Shown here piece after piece: positions 15,072 through 23,231 of a stretch of 50,170 nt of DNA. The notes beneath the pieces are model-generated. The model saw only the letters and a program-made list of their open reading frames with translations. It did no database searches and had not been told where the DNA came from. A program made the translations under genes and the position numbers. The DNA lies in assembly GCF_013141765.1 (NCBI RefSeq), contig NZ_WHOD01000129.1, forward strand, positions 1 to 50,170. Direction: 5' to 3'. This stretch comes from Paenibacillus foliorum (GTDB taxonomy: Bacteria > Bacillota > Bacilli > Paenibacillales > NBRC-103111). The first letter of the stretch is position 1. Each line of letters opens with the position of its first letter.

Positions 15072-16838
15072 CTATTTATCATCCAATGGGTAAAATATTA
15101 GATCAATAGGAAACGCTGAGCCCGCTGGCGGGGTAAATTCAATATCAAGCGAGTCTTCCTTACCGGTTGTTCTCGCTAGAATCTGCATACCATCAAATGC
15201 TGTTAACACACCCGATTCAGGCACCAGACGGATTTCACCATTAATCTTGAATGGTCCTTTAAACACACCGCCATAAGGCAGAATCATCACGGCCATTCGG
15301 CGAGGCTTATCAGAATGGATTTTATATACGACCCCATAGTTGCCGTCGTTGGTGACTTCCTTTTTCCGCATCGGATCATATCCCGGCTGGAATGGATCCG
15401 TTACACCGTCACCTATGATAATCCTCGATGGAGAAGCGAATGAGCTGGCATCTATATTCCACTTTACTTCGGATACAGGGAACGAACCTCTTACGTGACC
15501 TGTGAAAGGCAGCAGAGGAAGCTGGGTCAGCGTATTCTGATTTACTGAATCCGTTGCTACGAAGGAGAATTCGATCTCTCCGTCTGTTTCCACATCGTAG
15601 AATAGGTTCACGCCTTGTCCCGGATAAAATTCCGGCATTTGTGAATAAATAAAAGTCTGTTTAGCCGGTACCGTCATCGAATCATTACGCGGATCATTCA
15701 TAAGGAAATCAACGGAGGCTTCGTTGCCAATCAGATTCGCATATACAGATGGCCAAACTTCGCCTTTGTTGGTTGTCTTGATTGTTACAGGCTTATCCGT
15801 AGTGTTCTTAGCCAGAATGGCTAATGTTACTTTTTCCTTTGTACCGTTAATATGATCTGCATAAAGACGGCCTTTGCCTTTAACTTTATCTTGATACAAA
15901 ATCCCTTTTTCCGTGAACTCTTCTGGACTATCACTGACTAACAGCTTTCTAGTGTCATCTGTAGTGACTTGTTTCGGTAGCTGCGGCAAGTTCCAGAAAT
16001 TACCCCACAGCATACTCCAATCGGTCTTAATATACCCGCCTACAGGCTTCATATAGATTGGATATTCAATGGCGCTCAAATACGTTTTATCCTCAATCGT
16101 AATGCTGCGTGTATACGTATCGCTTTTATTGCCATGCCCATCCCAGACGGTAAGAGTAACAGGGAAGGTTCCTGGTGTAAAGAAAGCCTCCTCCTTACCG
16201 GTCCATTCAAATTTCGCAATACCTTCGGCATCCGGATCATAGCTCAAATCAACGTATTTAACCGGCTCACCAATCTTGTAGGTTGATTTTGCAAACGAAA
16301 ATTTAGCCACAGGATTCGAATTCCCCGTATTTGGAATGTAAATTCCGTTAGGCTTAACTGTATGAATAATTTCTACGCGCCGCAGCTCTTCGTTGTAAGT
16401 GTAGCGCGCTCCCATATAGTCAGCCAACCAAGTAAGCTTAATCAACAGCTTTCCTTCCTTGCTAATAGCAGCGGCAGAGTCAAAAGGCTGCATCAATCCA
16501 TTAACCCACACTGAATTCCGGTCGCTGTCGAGTACGATATTATAGCCCGGAGTTGTCATTGTGATTTGACGTGTTTTATCGTTCCATTCAACCTTCATTC
16601 CCATAGCATCGCCTAGAAATTTAGCAGGAACAAACATTTTATCTTTAATAATGGTTGCTGGTGAATCCAACTGAACCTGTTTTCCATTCAGAAAAGCTTC
16701 GACCTTATCGACATACAGCAAGATGTAACTGGAAGCCGTTGACATAGGCTGCGCCGCCGATACAAATGTAGGGGAAAATACTGCGAATAACAAAGCGATA
16801 ATGGCGATCAGTGATAGCTCTCTTTTCATCTGTTTCAT
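15072..16838 (-). CDS. Secreted copper-amine-oxidase-N-like / PKD-domain protein
   Basis: A 588-residue exported protein of unknown function. A signal peptide is clear: a basic start, a hydrophobic stretch (about 10-25) and a likely cut after VSA (about 28). Residues 45-155 resemble the copper amine oxidase N-terminal domain (motifs FLNGKQVQLDSPA and MFVPAKFLGDAMG), which in Firmicutes is a common cell-surface module without oxidase activity. A PKD/Ig-like segment follows at about 180-260 (FEWTGKEEAFFTPGTFPVTL). The rest (270-588) is beta-rich and unrecognised. ATG at 16838 follows AAGGAG by seven bases. A hairpin with a T run (16915-16972) stands upstream, so either it ends another RNA or it is a leader attenuator. 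Confidence 0.8.
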   Translation of the reverse strand: MKQMKRELSLIAIIALLFAVFSPTFVSAAQPMSTASSYILLYVDKVEAFLNGKQVQLDSPATIIKDKMFVPAKFLGDAMGMKVEWNDKTRQITMTTPGYNIVLDSDRNSVWVNGLMQPFDSAAAISKEGKLLIKLTWLADYMGARYTYNEELRRVEIIHTVKPNGIYIPNTGNSNPVAKFSFAKSTYKIGEPVKYVDLSYDPDAEGIAKFEWTGKEEAFFTPGTFPVTLTVWDGHGNKSDTYTRSITIEDKTYLSAIEYPIYMKPVGGYIKTDWSMLWGNFWNLPQLPKQVTTDDTRKLLVSDSPEEFTEKGILYQDKVKGKGRLYADHINGTKEKVTLAILAKNTTDKPVTIKTTNKGEVWPSVYANLIGNEASVDFLMNDPRNDSMTVPAKQTFIYSQMPEFYPGQGVNLFYDVETDGEIEFSFVATDSVNQNTLTQLPLLPFTGHVRGSFPVSEVKWNIDASSFASPSRIIIGDGVTDPFQPGYDPMRKKEVTNDGNYGVVYKIHSDKPRRMAVMILPYGGVFKGPFKINGEIRLVPESGVLTAFDGMQILARTTGKEDSLDIEFTPPAGSAFPIDLIFYPLDDK

Positions 16839-16914
16839 CTCTCTACTCCTTAGAATTTCTAAAAAAATTCCTTATTAAGCTTAAACTTTAAAATAATTTA
16901 ATAAATGAAATCAG

Positions 16915-16972
16915 CAAAAAACCTTTCCGGCTGAGGACACGTGATAATAGACGTTCCTACTAAGAAAAGGTT
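16915..16972 (-). terminator. Terminator-like hairpin upstream of the CAO-N/PKD gene
   Basis: AACCTTTTC pairs with GGAAAGGTT (16964-16972 and 16920-16928), with an inner stem AGGAACGT / ACGTGTCCT, followed on the minus strand by a T run. It is about 75 bases before the start of the CAO-N/PKD gene, where it could attenuate that gene or end a transcript started in 16972-17177. Confidence 0.65.
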
Positions 16973-17177
16973 GCGCTTTTCTAGGCATGCCATTCAAATC
17001 ATTATTTGGAAATGTGTCCATTTCGTGCCAGGCGCTCCGCAAGGATACTCGGCTGCACTTTCCTTTATGCACCATTTGCGTTTATGGGCCTTTGTATAGT
17101 GAAAAATGTGCCAATTTCCGCATTCAAGGGTTCGAGATAATAGCGGAAATGACCCTTCAGTTATTCCCCAAAAAAAA
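16972..17177 (-). other. Structured non-coding stretch between two terminators
   Basis: About 205 bases between the HPr terminator and the hairpin at 16915-16972. Seen: two interleaved complementary pairs, ATTTCCGC/GCGGAAAT (17114-17121, 17143-17150) and AAGGGT/ACCCTT (17126-17131, 17152-17157), in the order a-b-a'-b', which allows a pseudoknot; and GAAATG/CATTTC near 17010-17025. No gene with a ribosome site was recognised. It may be a leader or a small RNA. Confidence 0.45.
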
Positions 17178-17202
17178 CAAAAAAAGCTTCCTGAAAGGAA
17201 GC
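17177..17202 (-). terminator. Terminator after the HPr-family gene
   Basis: GCTTCCT (17186-17192) pairs with AGGAAGC (17196-17202) over a 3-base loop, followed on the minus strand by a long T-rich run. Confidence 0.92.
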
Positions 17203-17215
17203 CCCCTGCGGTCGG

Positions 17216-17485
17216 TTATTGGTTTTCAAGTTCCTCTTTACTAACTAATGTGACTAAAGCGTTTACAGCCTGCTCTGCGTCCGAACCCTCTGCACTAATA
17301 TAAACTTCCGTACCTGTGCTGATCGCCAGGCTCATGATACCCATGATACTTTTGGCATTCACTTTCTTCTCATCCTTCTCAACGAAGATTTCGGAAGAGA
17401 ATTTATTCGCCTCTTGAACGAAAAGTGCCGCCGGTCTGGCATGAAGGCCTGTTTTCAACTTCACAACTACTGGGCGTTTCGACAT
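17216..17485 (-). CDS. HPr-family phosphocarrier at the crh locus (retains His15)
   Basis: An 89-residue HPr-fold protein. His15 lies in TGLHARPAA and Ser46 in VNAKSIMGIMSLA, so it could take phosphate from Enzyme I at His15 and be phosphorylated by HPr kinase at Ser46. In B. subtilis the gene after whiA is crh, whose product has Gln at position 15 and is only regulatory. The position says Crh, the residues say HPr, so no symbol is given. ATG at 17485 is used because AGGGGG lies 11 bases upstream; a TTG at 17494 is too close. HPr kinase is encoded at 42464. Confidence 0.92.
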   Translation of the reverse strand: MSKRPVVVKLKTGLHARPAALFVQEANKFSSEIFVEKDEKKVNAKSIMGIMSLAISTGTEVYISAEGSDAEQAVNALVTLVSKEELENQ

Positions 17486-17695
17486 TCCAACCAATACCCC
17501 CTACATCTTTAATAGCAAATGACCATTCTAATAAATGACCATGAAAAAAGCGATTTATCAACTATTATAACATTTTTCAATGCGATACACTAGGAATAAT
17601 GTACATTTACACAAAAATTCTATATTTACAGAAAATTGGGTTACAACAATCATCCTCTTACCAGAGGTAATGGCTGCGCCTTAGTATTCTAACCG

Positions 17696-18625
17696 TTACG
17701 CTTTTCGGATTTTTTCCGCTAATTCATCAATTTTACGAAGACGATGGTTGACCCCGGATTTACTAACACTGCCTTTTAACATATCGCCGACCTCTTTTAA
17801 ATTCAGATCCGGATGCTTCATACGAATTTCTGCAACCTCACGCAATTTCTCAGGCAGGTTTTCTAAGCCGACTTCCTTTTGCAGCAGCCGAATATTTTCA
17901 ATCTGCCGCACAGCTGCTCCGATAGTCTTGTTTAAATTAGCCGTCTCACAATTCACCAGCCGGTTAACGGAGTTGCGCATATCCTTCATGATTCGGACAT
18001 CCTCGAACCTAAACAAAGCTTGGTGTGCACCGATAAGACTAAGGAACTCGATTATTTTCTCGCCTTCCTTGATATAGAACACGAAGCCCTTCTTCCGTTC
18101 AATACAGCGTGCATTCAAATCAAATTCATTAGCCAAATCGCATAATGCCTGACAATGCTCTTCGTACATGGACGATATTTCCAAATGATAAGAGGATCCC
18201 TCAGGATTGTTCACAGAACCGCCCGCCAAGAAAGCTCCTCGCATATAAGCCCGCTTACAGCAACTGTCTTGAAGAATGGCCTCTTCAATCCCCGTCGTAA
18301 AAATAAACCCTTCGGATACAATGTGCATTTGGGCCAAAATCTCCTGTACCTGCTGAGGCACTCGCACAATATAGACATTATTTTTCTTTAAACGCATCTT
18401 TTTCCTGACAAGCAGTTCGATGTGCACGCGAAACTTCTTTTTCAACAAAGAATAAATCCGTCGCGCAATGGCAGCGTTCTCTGTAGAAATATCGAGCACG
18501 ATTCGTTGATTTGTCAGCTGCACAGAACCATTCATCCGAATTAAGGCTGAAAGTTCTGCCGTTTCACAACAGTCATCCGACTGAATCATGGTTAATTCCT
18601 TTTTCGTTTGTGAGGCGAAGGACAT
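17696..18625 (-). CDS. whiA: DNA-binding protein WhiA
   Basis: A 309-residue protein with a degenerate LAGLIDADG homing-endonuclease fold (about 1-200) and a C-terminal helix-turn-helix (LNLKEVGDMLKGSVSKSGVN, about 275-295). In streptomycetes it controls sporulation septation; in B. subtilis it affects cell division and chromosome segregation without clear repressor function. ATG at 18625 starts seven bases after the yvcK stop, so the two are co-transcribed in the conserved rapZ-yvcK-whiA cluster. Confidence 0.96.
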   Translation of the reverse strand: MSFASQTKKELTMIQSDDCCETAELSALIRMNGSVQLTNQRIVLDISTENAAIARRIYSLLKKKFRVHIELLVRKKMRLKKNNVYIVRVPQQVQEILAQMHIVSEGFIFTTGIEEAILQDSCCKRAYMRGAFLAGGSVNNPEGSSYHLEISSMYEEHCQALCDLANEFDLNARCIERKKGFVFYIKEGEKIIEFLSLIGAHQALFRFEDVRIMKDMRNSVNRLVNCETANLNKTIGAAVRQIENIRLLQKEVGLENLPEKLREVAEIRMKHPDLNLKEVGDMLKGSVSKSGVNHRLRKIDELAEKIRKA

Positions 18626-18632
18626 GAGATAG

Positions 18633-19619
18633 TCACCTCTTCTTAATCATCCAGTTCTCCACCAATTGATAGATGTGCTGACTTAGTTTATCGGCGTCAT
18701 GGCGAAGATAGGTGCGAAATAAAACCAGTTGGTCTGCTATGACCTTATAACCTTTTTTCGTTACCTCATCCAGATCGAGATGGACGACCTTTGCGCCTTT
18801 TTCTGCGTACTTATTTTGAATCTGAGGAGGAATCTCCCCATTATTTACAATAACATAATCAAATAAGTCTTGCCCAACATGATCTCGAACCGCACGTAAG
18901 TGGTCGCTTACGGCATAACCATCCGTTTCTCCCGGTTGCGTCATGACATTACAGATGAACATTTTGAGCGCTTTCGACTCTACAATCGTTCGGGTAATCT
19001 CAGGCACAAGGAGGTTGGGTAAAATGCTCGTGTATAAGCTCCCTGGCCCCACCAGAATCGCATCAGCCCGCCGTAGAGCCTCAACTGCTTCAGGTAAAGG
19101 CGATACATCAGCCGGTTCTATAAACACTCGTTTAATGACCTTACCGGCCTTAGGGATTTTGGACTCCCCCACAACAATCGAGCCGTCCATCATCTCCGCT
19201 TTCAGCACAATAGCATGATTAGCCGCGGGAAGTACTCTGCCACGCACTGCAAATACTCGGCTCAGCTCCCGAACTCCCGTTACAAAATCACCGGTAATGT
19301 CTTGCATTGCAGCCAAAATTAGATTACCCAAACTATGACCGGCCAATCCCTGACCCTTTTGAAAACGATACTCCAGCATTTTACCTAGCAATGGCTCTAC
19401 ATCCGCCAGCGCAGTTAGAACGTTTCGGATATCTCCGGGGGGCACCATTTCCAATTCGGAGCGCAAAATGCCTGAGCTGCCTCCGTCGTCCGCAACCGTC
19501 ACAATAGCGGTTATGTCCATCGGCTTCTCCTTCAATCCTCGAAGCATGACGGACAATCCTGTACCTCCGCCGATTACGACGATGCGGGGCTGATCACCTT
19601 CCTCGTGATCCTTTGTCAT
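18633..19619 (-). CDS. yvcK: YvcK/CofD-family protein (gluconeogenesis factor)
   Basis: A 328-residue CofD-like nucleotide-binding protein. N-terminal VVIGGGTGLSVMLRGLK and the TVADDGGSSG motif are family hallmarks. In B. subtilis it binds UDP-sugars and is needed for growth on gluconeogenic carbon and for normal cell shape. Its start overlaps the rapZ stop by four bases (ATGA type), so translation is coupled. Confidence 0.95.
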   Translation of the reverse strand: MTKDHEEGDQPRIVVIGGGTGLSVMLRGLKEKPMDITAIVTVADDGGSSGILRSELEMVPPGDIRNVLTALADVEPLLGKMLEYRFQKGQGLAGHSLGNLILAAMQDITGDFVTGVRELSRVFAVRGRVLPAANHAIVLKAEMMDGSIVVGESKIPKAGKVIKRVFIEPADVSPLPEAVEALRRADAILVGPGSLYTSILPNLLVPEITRTIVESKALKMFICNVMTQPGETDGYAVSDHLRAVRDHVGQDLFDYVIVNNGEIPPQIQNKYAEKGAKVVHLDLDEVTKKGYKVIADQLVLFRTYLRHDADKLSQHIYQLVENWMIKKR

Positions 19620-20515
19620 TTTTTCACCTCAACCCGATCCCGCTCTGAGTCGCGGTGGCTTACCCGAATAATTTCTGTTTCACTATTATCCATTACTTTG
19701 CCAAGATACTCTGCAATAGCTACGGAGCGGTGCTTACCACCTGTACAGCCGATCCCAACCACAACCTGGCTTTTACCCTCTTTCTTATACTGCGGCACCA
19801 AAAAGTGAAGCATATCGAGCAGCTTGGTGAGAAACTCTTGCGTTTCACTCCACTTCATGACATATTCGTACACATCCGGGTCTTGACCGGTATTAGGTCG
19901 AAGGGCATCAACATAATGTGGATTTGGTAAAAACCTCACATCAAAAATTAAATCAGCATCGATCGGTATCCCATACTTAAATCCGAAGGAGATTACATTT
20001 ATAGATATTCCGCCCAACTCCAGATTGGTGAATCGGGATACAATCTTTTCTTTCAACTGCGCCGGCTTCAAGTTGCTCGTATCAATGACCTGTGTAGCCA
20101 TTCCCTTCAGTTCCTCCAACAGCTTACGCTCTTGATAAATCCCCTCCAGCGGTACTCCAGTCGGCGCTAGTGGATGTTTACGGCGGCTCTCCTTGTAACG
20201 TTGTACTAGGATAGCATCGGTAGCATCCAGAAATAAGATCTCATAGGTCAGTGTGTGGTTCTCCTGCACATAACGAAGTGATTCCGATAAGGAAGTGAAA
20301 AACTCTCTTCCGCGCAAATCAATTACAAGCGCCACCTTGCCAATGCGGCCTTTTGATTGCTCGATCAACTCCGCAAACTTGGGAATTAACACGGGAGGGA
20401 GATTATCCACGCAGAAAAAACCGAGATCCTCTAAACTTTGCACCGCGATCGTCTTACCTGCACCAGACATACCAGTAATAATGACCAGCTTGCCCAAGGT
20501 ATGCATTTCTTCCAT
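19616..20515 (-). CDS. rapZ: RapZ/YvcJ-family nucleotide-binding protein
   Basis: A 299-residue P-loop protein. The Walker A motif ITGMSGAGKT lies at about 13-22, and the C-terminal domain carries GCTGGKHRSVAIAE, the conserved RapZ segment. In E. coli RapZ guides RNase E to GlmZ; in Bacillus the homologue YvcJ binds and hydrolyses GTP and affects competence. The ATG at 20515 follows GGAGGAGG at eight bases. It is first in rapZ-yvcK-whiA-HPr. Confidence 0.95.
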   Translation of the reverse strand: MEEMHTLGKLVIITGMSGAGKTIAVQSLEDLGFFCVDNLPPVLIPKFAELIEQSKGRIGKVALVIDLRGREFFTSLSESLRYVQENHTLTYEILFLDATDAILVQRYKESRRKHPLAPTGVPLEGIYQERKLLEELKGMATQVIDTSNLKPAQLKEKIVSRFTNLELGGISINVISFGFKYGIPIDADLIFDVRFLPNPHYVDALRPNTGQDPDVYEYVMKWSETQEFLTKLLDMLHFLVPQYKKEGKSQVVVGIGCTGGKHRSVAIAEYLGKVMDNSETEIIRVSHRDSERDRVEVKK

Positions 20516-20885
20516 GGGTACTTCCTCCTCCGGGCGCTCGTGAGCTAACCATTGGGGTTGCTGCGGGTAAGTGAAGTGCCTCCGGCTTCTATTGAAAGTG
20601 AGTCCCTCTGATTAAATTATGCGGCAGGAAACTCTCTTTCAAAATGAAGCACGTAAACTCTCCAGCACATCCCCATAGCCTTCACAAATAAAATGGTTAC
20701 CCCACTCGCTATATCTATATAAGCGCGCGGTTGTAGACGCGCTTGTTCTAAGACTTAAAGACTTAAATTAATGTTGTCTACTATTAGTTTATTGAAAGAT
20801 AGAGACAACAGAACTAAACGAGAGCCTAGAAATAAACAAAATATGAATAAGACAACCCGTTAGATACATAAACTCAAAAGCAAAA
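20516..20885. other. Gene-free stretch between glk and rapZ
   Basis: 370 bases. It holds an imperfect stem GTTGTCT / AGACAAC (20773-20779 and 20813-20819) followed on the minus strand by ATTAATTT, the best candidate for a weak glk terminator; a hairpin AAGCGCG / CGCGCTT (20721-20727 and 20738-20744); and a short direct repeat of AGACTTAAA near 20750-20768. The rapZ promoter must lie in 20516-20700, but no strong -35/-10 pair is visible. Confidence 0.5.
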
Positions 20886-21836
20886 TTAAGAATGCAGATT
20901 TAAACCAGCAGCACCAACAACACCAGCGTCATTGCCCAAAGTAGCAGGAACAATATCTACGCCTTCACTTGCTGTTTCCTGAGCGTATTCATGAAAGTAA
21001 TGCCGAATCGCATCGAACAAGATATCTCCTGCTTTAGAAACGCCACCACCGATTATATATCGCTGAGGATTTAATATTACGGACACCATTGCCATCGATT
21101 TACCCAAATAACTGGCTGCGCGATTAACAATACGTTGGGCCACATCATCGCCTGACTTAGCGGCATCGAACACATCTTTAGCCATAATGCCTTCTACCAA
21201 GGCTAACGATGTATGTTCACCGCGTTCAACCGCTTCTTTCGCCATTCTAATAATACCCGTTGCGGAAGAAACCGTCTCCAAACAGCCATTCATCCCACAT
21301 CCGCATTGAATAGCTTCGAGATCAGGAACCAGCCTCATATGGCCTAGCTCTCCTGCCATACCTTTAAAGCCTTGATATATTTTACCGCCAATAATAATGC
21401 CGCCGCCTACACCTGTTCCTAAGGTATAACATACCAAATTGGGAATGCCTGCGCCTGCACCACTCCACGCCTCGCCCAGTGCTGCTACATTAGCGTCGTT
21501 GTCGATTTTTACTGTTTTACCTAACTTTTCTTCAAGAATTTTCTTTACAGGCACGTTGCGCCAACCTAAATTAGGGGACAGCTTGATGAAGCCTTCAGGA
21601 ATATCCATAAATCCAGCGATGCCTGCTCCAATGCCGGCAACCTGCTCCCAATCATAAGAAGTATCCGAAATAAGCTTACGAACATAGCTAGCGATGTTCT
21701 CCAACACAACATCCGCACCGTGCTCTGTCCCTGTCGGCCCTTCATAGGTATGAAGCAGCTTTCCATTAATGTCACAAAGCCCCACCTTGATGGAGGTTCC
21801 TCCTAAATCAACTCCAACATATACCTTTTCTCCCAT
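20886..21836 (-). CDS. glk: Glucokinase (ROK family)
   Basis: Phosphorylates glucose with ATP. 316 residues. Seen: ATP-binding GVDLGGTSIKVGLCD at the start, catalytic DNDANVAALGE near 105, and the ROK zinc motif CGCGMNGCLE near 180, which marks bacterial ROK sugar kinases. ATG at 21836 follows GAGGTGA. A 310-base spacer to trxB holds a potentially folded RNA element in its leader direction. Confidence 0.93.
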   Translation of the reverse strand: MGEKVYVGVDLGGTSIKVGLCDINGKLLHTYEGPTGTEHGADVVLENIASYVRKLISDTSYDWEQVAGIGAGIAGFMDIPEGFIKLSPNLGWRNVPVKKILEEKLGKTVKIDNDANVAALGEAWSGAGAGIPNLVCYTLGTGVGGGIIIGGKIYQGFKGMAGELGHMRLVPDLEAIQCGCGMNGCLETVSSATGIIRMAKEAVERGEHTSLALVEGIMAKDVFDAAKSGDDVAQRIVNRAASYLGKSMAMVSVILNPQRYIIGGGVSKAGDILFDAIRHYFHEYAQETASEGVDIVPATLGNDAGVVGAAGLNLHS

Positions 21837-22105
21837 GCCTTGTCACCTCATAAACTATAATCACATATTGCTCCACCATCAACTATAAGCCAACCCCATC
21901 CACAGGTCAAGACAGAGAAAAGCAGGAGCATAACGTACTGTATGCTCATCACTATAATTCAATCATCCCGAAAACGGTAAGCCTATCCAATAAGGACAAG
22001 AGCAGTCCTTCGCCTATTTATCAGGTGGCACGATTTCTCACCTTTTACCCCAATCCGCAGCGCTCGGAGCCCTCTGACAGGGATAAGGTTTGGATAGGGG
22101 AAGCA
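21837..22105 (-). other. Leader-side stretch of glk with potential multi-branched fold
   Basis: On the minus strand an 8-bp closing pair CCTATCCA / TGGATAGG (22091-22098 with 21982-21989) encloses at least two hairpins: AGGTG / CACCT (22023-22027 and 22039-22043) and AAGGAC / GTCCTT (21992-21997 and 22005-22010). Downstream, toward glk, GAGCATA / TATGCTC (21941-21947 and 21926-21932) is followed by a short T run. Read on the plus strand, the GGTGGCAC...CTCACCTTTTAC segment looks faintly like a T-box, but no plus-strand gene follows. No coding region seen. Confidence 0.45.
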
Positions 22106-22138
22106 TTAAAAAAACGTGAAGCTCAGTGCTTCACGTTT
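22106..22138 (-). terminator. Terminator after trxB
   Basis: AAACGTGAAGC (22112-22122) pairs perfectly with GCTTCACGTTT (22128-22138), followed on the minus strand by a T run. Confidence 0.93.
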
Positions 22139-22146
22139 CCTTCTAT

Positions 22147-23094
22147 TTACAGCGATTGACTCCAGTCGTGAACTGCATGACCTTCCAAAAACTTTTCGCA
22201 ATCCAAGGCAGCCATACATCCGCTGCCCGCTGCTGTAATGGCTTGGCGGTACTTGCTGTCTTGCACATCACCACATGCAAATACGCCTTCCACATTCGTC
22301 AGCGACGTCCCAGGTTTCACAACAATGTAACCTGTTTCATCTGTAGTAATTTGTCCTGCAAGGAAATCTGTATTCGGTCTATGTCCGATAGCAACGAATA
22401 TACCATCGGTCTCGATAACTTCTTCTTCACCGGTTTCGTTGTTTTTCACTTTCAATCCCGTTACACCTTTGTCGCCTGAAATTACGGCTAGTGGCGTCTT
22501 GTTAAGATCCCATGCAATCTTCTGATTCTCGCGAGCACGATCCTGCATGATTTTGGAAGCACGCAGATCGCTGCGACGATGTACCAGCTTAACTTCAGTT
22601 GCGAAGCGCGTCAGGAAGTTAGCTTCTTCCATGGCTGAATCTCCACCGCCAACAACGATGATCTTCTTACCGCGGAAGAAAAATCCATCACAGGTTGCAC
22701 ACGTGCTGACACCGCGTCCCATGCTTTCCTTTTCATTCTCAATTCCCAACAATTTAGCAGTCGCGCCTGTAGAAATAATGATGCTTTCTGCTTCAATATC
22801 TCCCATGCCTTCTACCGAAAGCTTAAATGGACGCTTAGACATATCAACCGAATTAACCCAGCCGGTTTTGAATTCAGCGCCGAAGCGTTCCGCTTGTTTG
22901 CGCATGTTATCCATTAATTCCGGTCCCATAATGCCTTCAGGAAAACCGGGGAAGTTCTCAACCTCCGTAGTTGTTGTAAGCTGTCCGCCCGGTTCAGGCC
23001 CTTCAATAACCAAAGGATTCAGATTGGCACGAGCCAGATAAATAGCTGCAGTAAGCCCCGCAGGACCTGTACCTATAACGATTGTTTTGTACAA
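22147..23094 (-). CDS. trxB: Thioredoxin-disulfide reductase
   Basis: FAD/NADPH enzyme that reduces thioredoxin. 315 residues. Seen: FAD motif GTGPAGLTAAIYLARAN at the N-terminus, redox-active CATC near residue 134, NADPH motif GGGDSAMEEANFLTRFA, and the C-terminal FAD segment GVFACGDVQD. The start codon is TTG at 23094, five bases after AGGAGGAG. Immediately upstream of that ribosome site is a cluster of three hairpin repeats (23108-23224) also found before hisF and hisJ. Order TPR gene-trxB matches yvcD-trxB of B. subtilis. Confidence 0.96.
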   Translation of the reverse strand: MYKTIVIGTGPAGLTAAIYLARANLNPLVIEGPEPGGQLTTTTEVENFPGFPEGIMGPELMDNMRKQAERFGAEFKTGWVNSVDMSKRPFKLSVEGMGDIEAESIIISTGATAKLLGIENEKESMGRGVSTCATCDGFFFRGKKIIVVGGGDSAMEEANFLTRFATEVKLVHRRSDLRASKIMQDRARENQKIAWDLNKTPLAVISGDKGVTGLKVKNNETGEEEVIETDGIFVAIGHRPNTDFLAGQITTDETGYIVVKPGTSLTNVEGVFACGDVQDSKYRQAITAAGSGCMAALDCEKFLEGHAVHDWSQSL

Positions 23095-23107
23095 AATGAC
23101 TCCTCCT

Positions 23108-23224
23108 AGAGTTTTGCGTTAGCAAAACTGGCATCGTAAATATCAGCAGATTTTTGCCAAAGCAAAACTGGCGTCATAAGCATCAACTGGGTTTTGCTCT
23201 GCAAAAAACTTTCTTCGCAAGCAT
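23108..23224 (-). repeat. Three tandem copies of an approximately 40-bp hairpin repeat upstream of trxB
   Basis: Units at 23108-23147, 23148-23187 and 23188-23224 share the plan AGTTTTGC-loop-GCAAAACT, then GGC(A/G)TCGTAAGCATCA. Each unit starts with a self-complementary hairpin. The first hairpin ends directly at the trxB ribosome-binding site. Related units occur at 27082-27116 and 28599-28661. Confidence 0.8.
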
Positions 23225-23231
23225 TGAAACT

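Noticed and set aside
22021..22050. Plus-strand GGTGGCAC...CTCACCTTTTAC as a T-box
   Set aside because: No stem I or specifier loop upstream and no plus-strand synthetase or amino-acid gene downstream; kept only as a remark.
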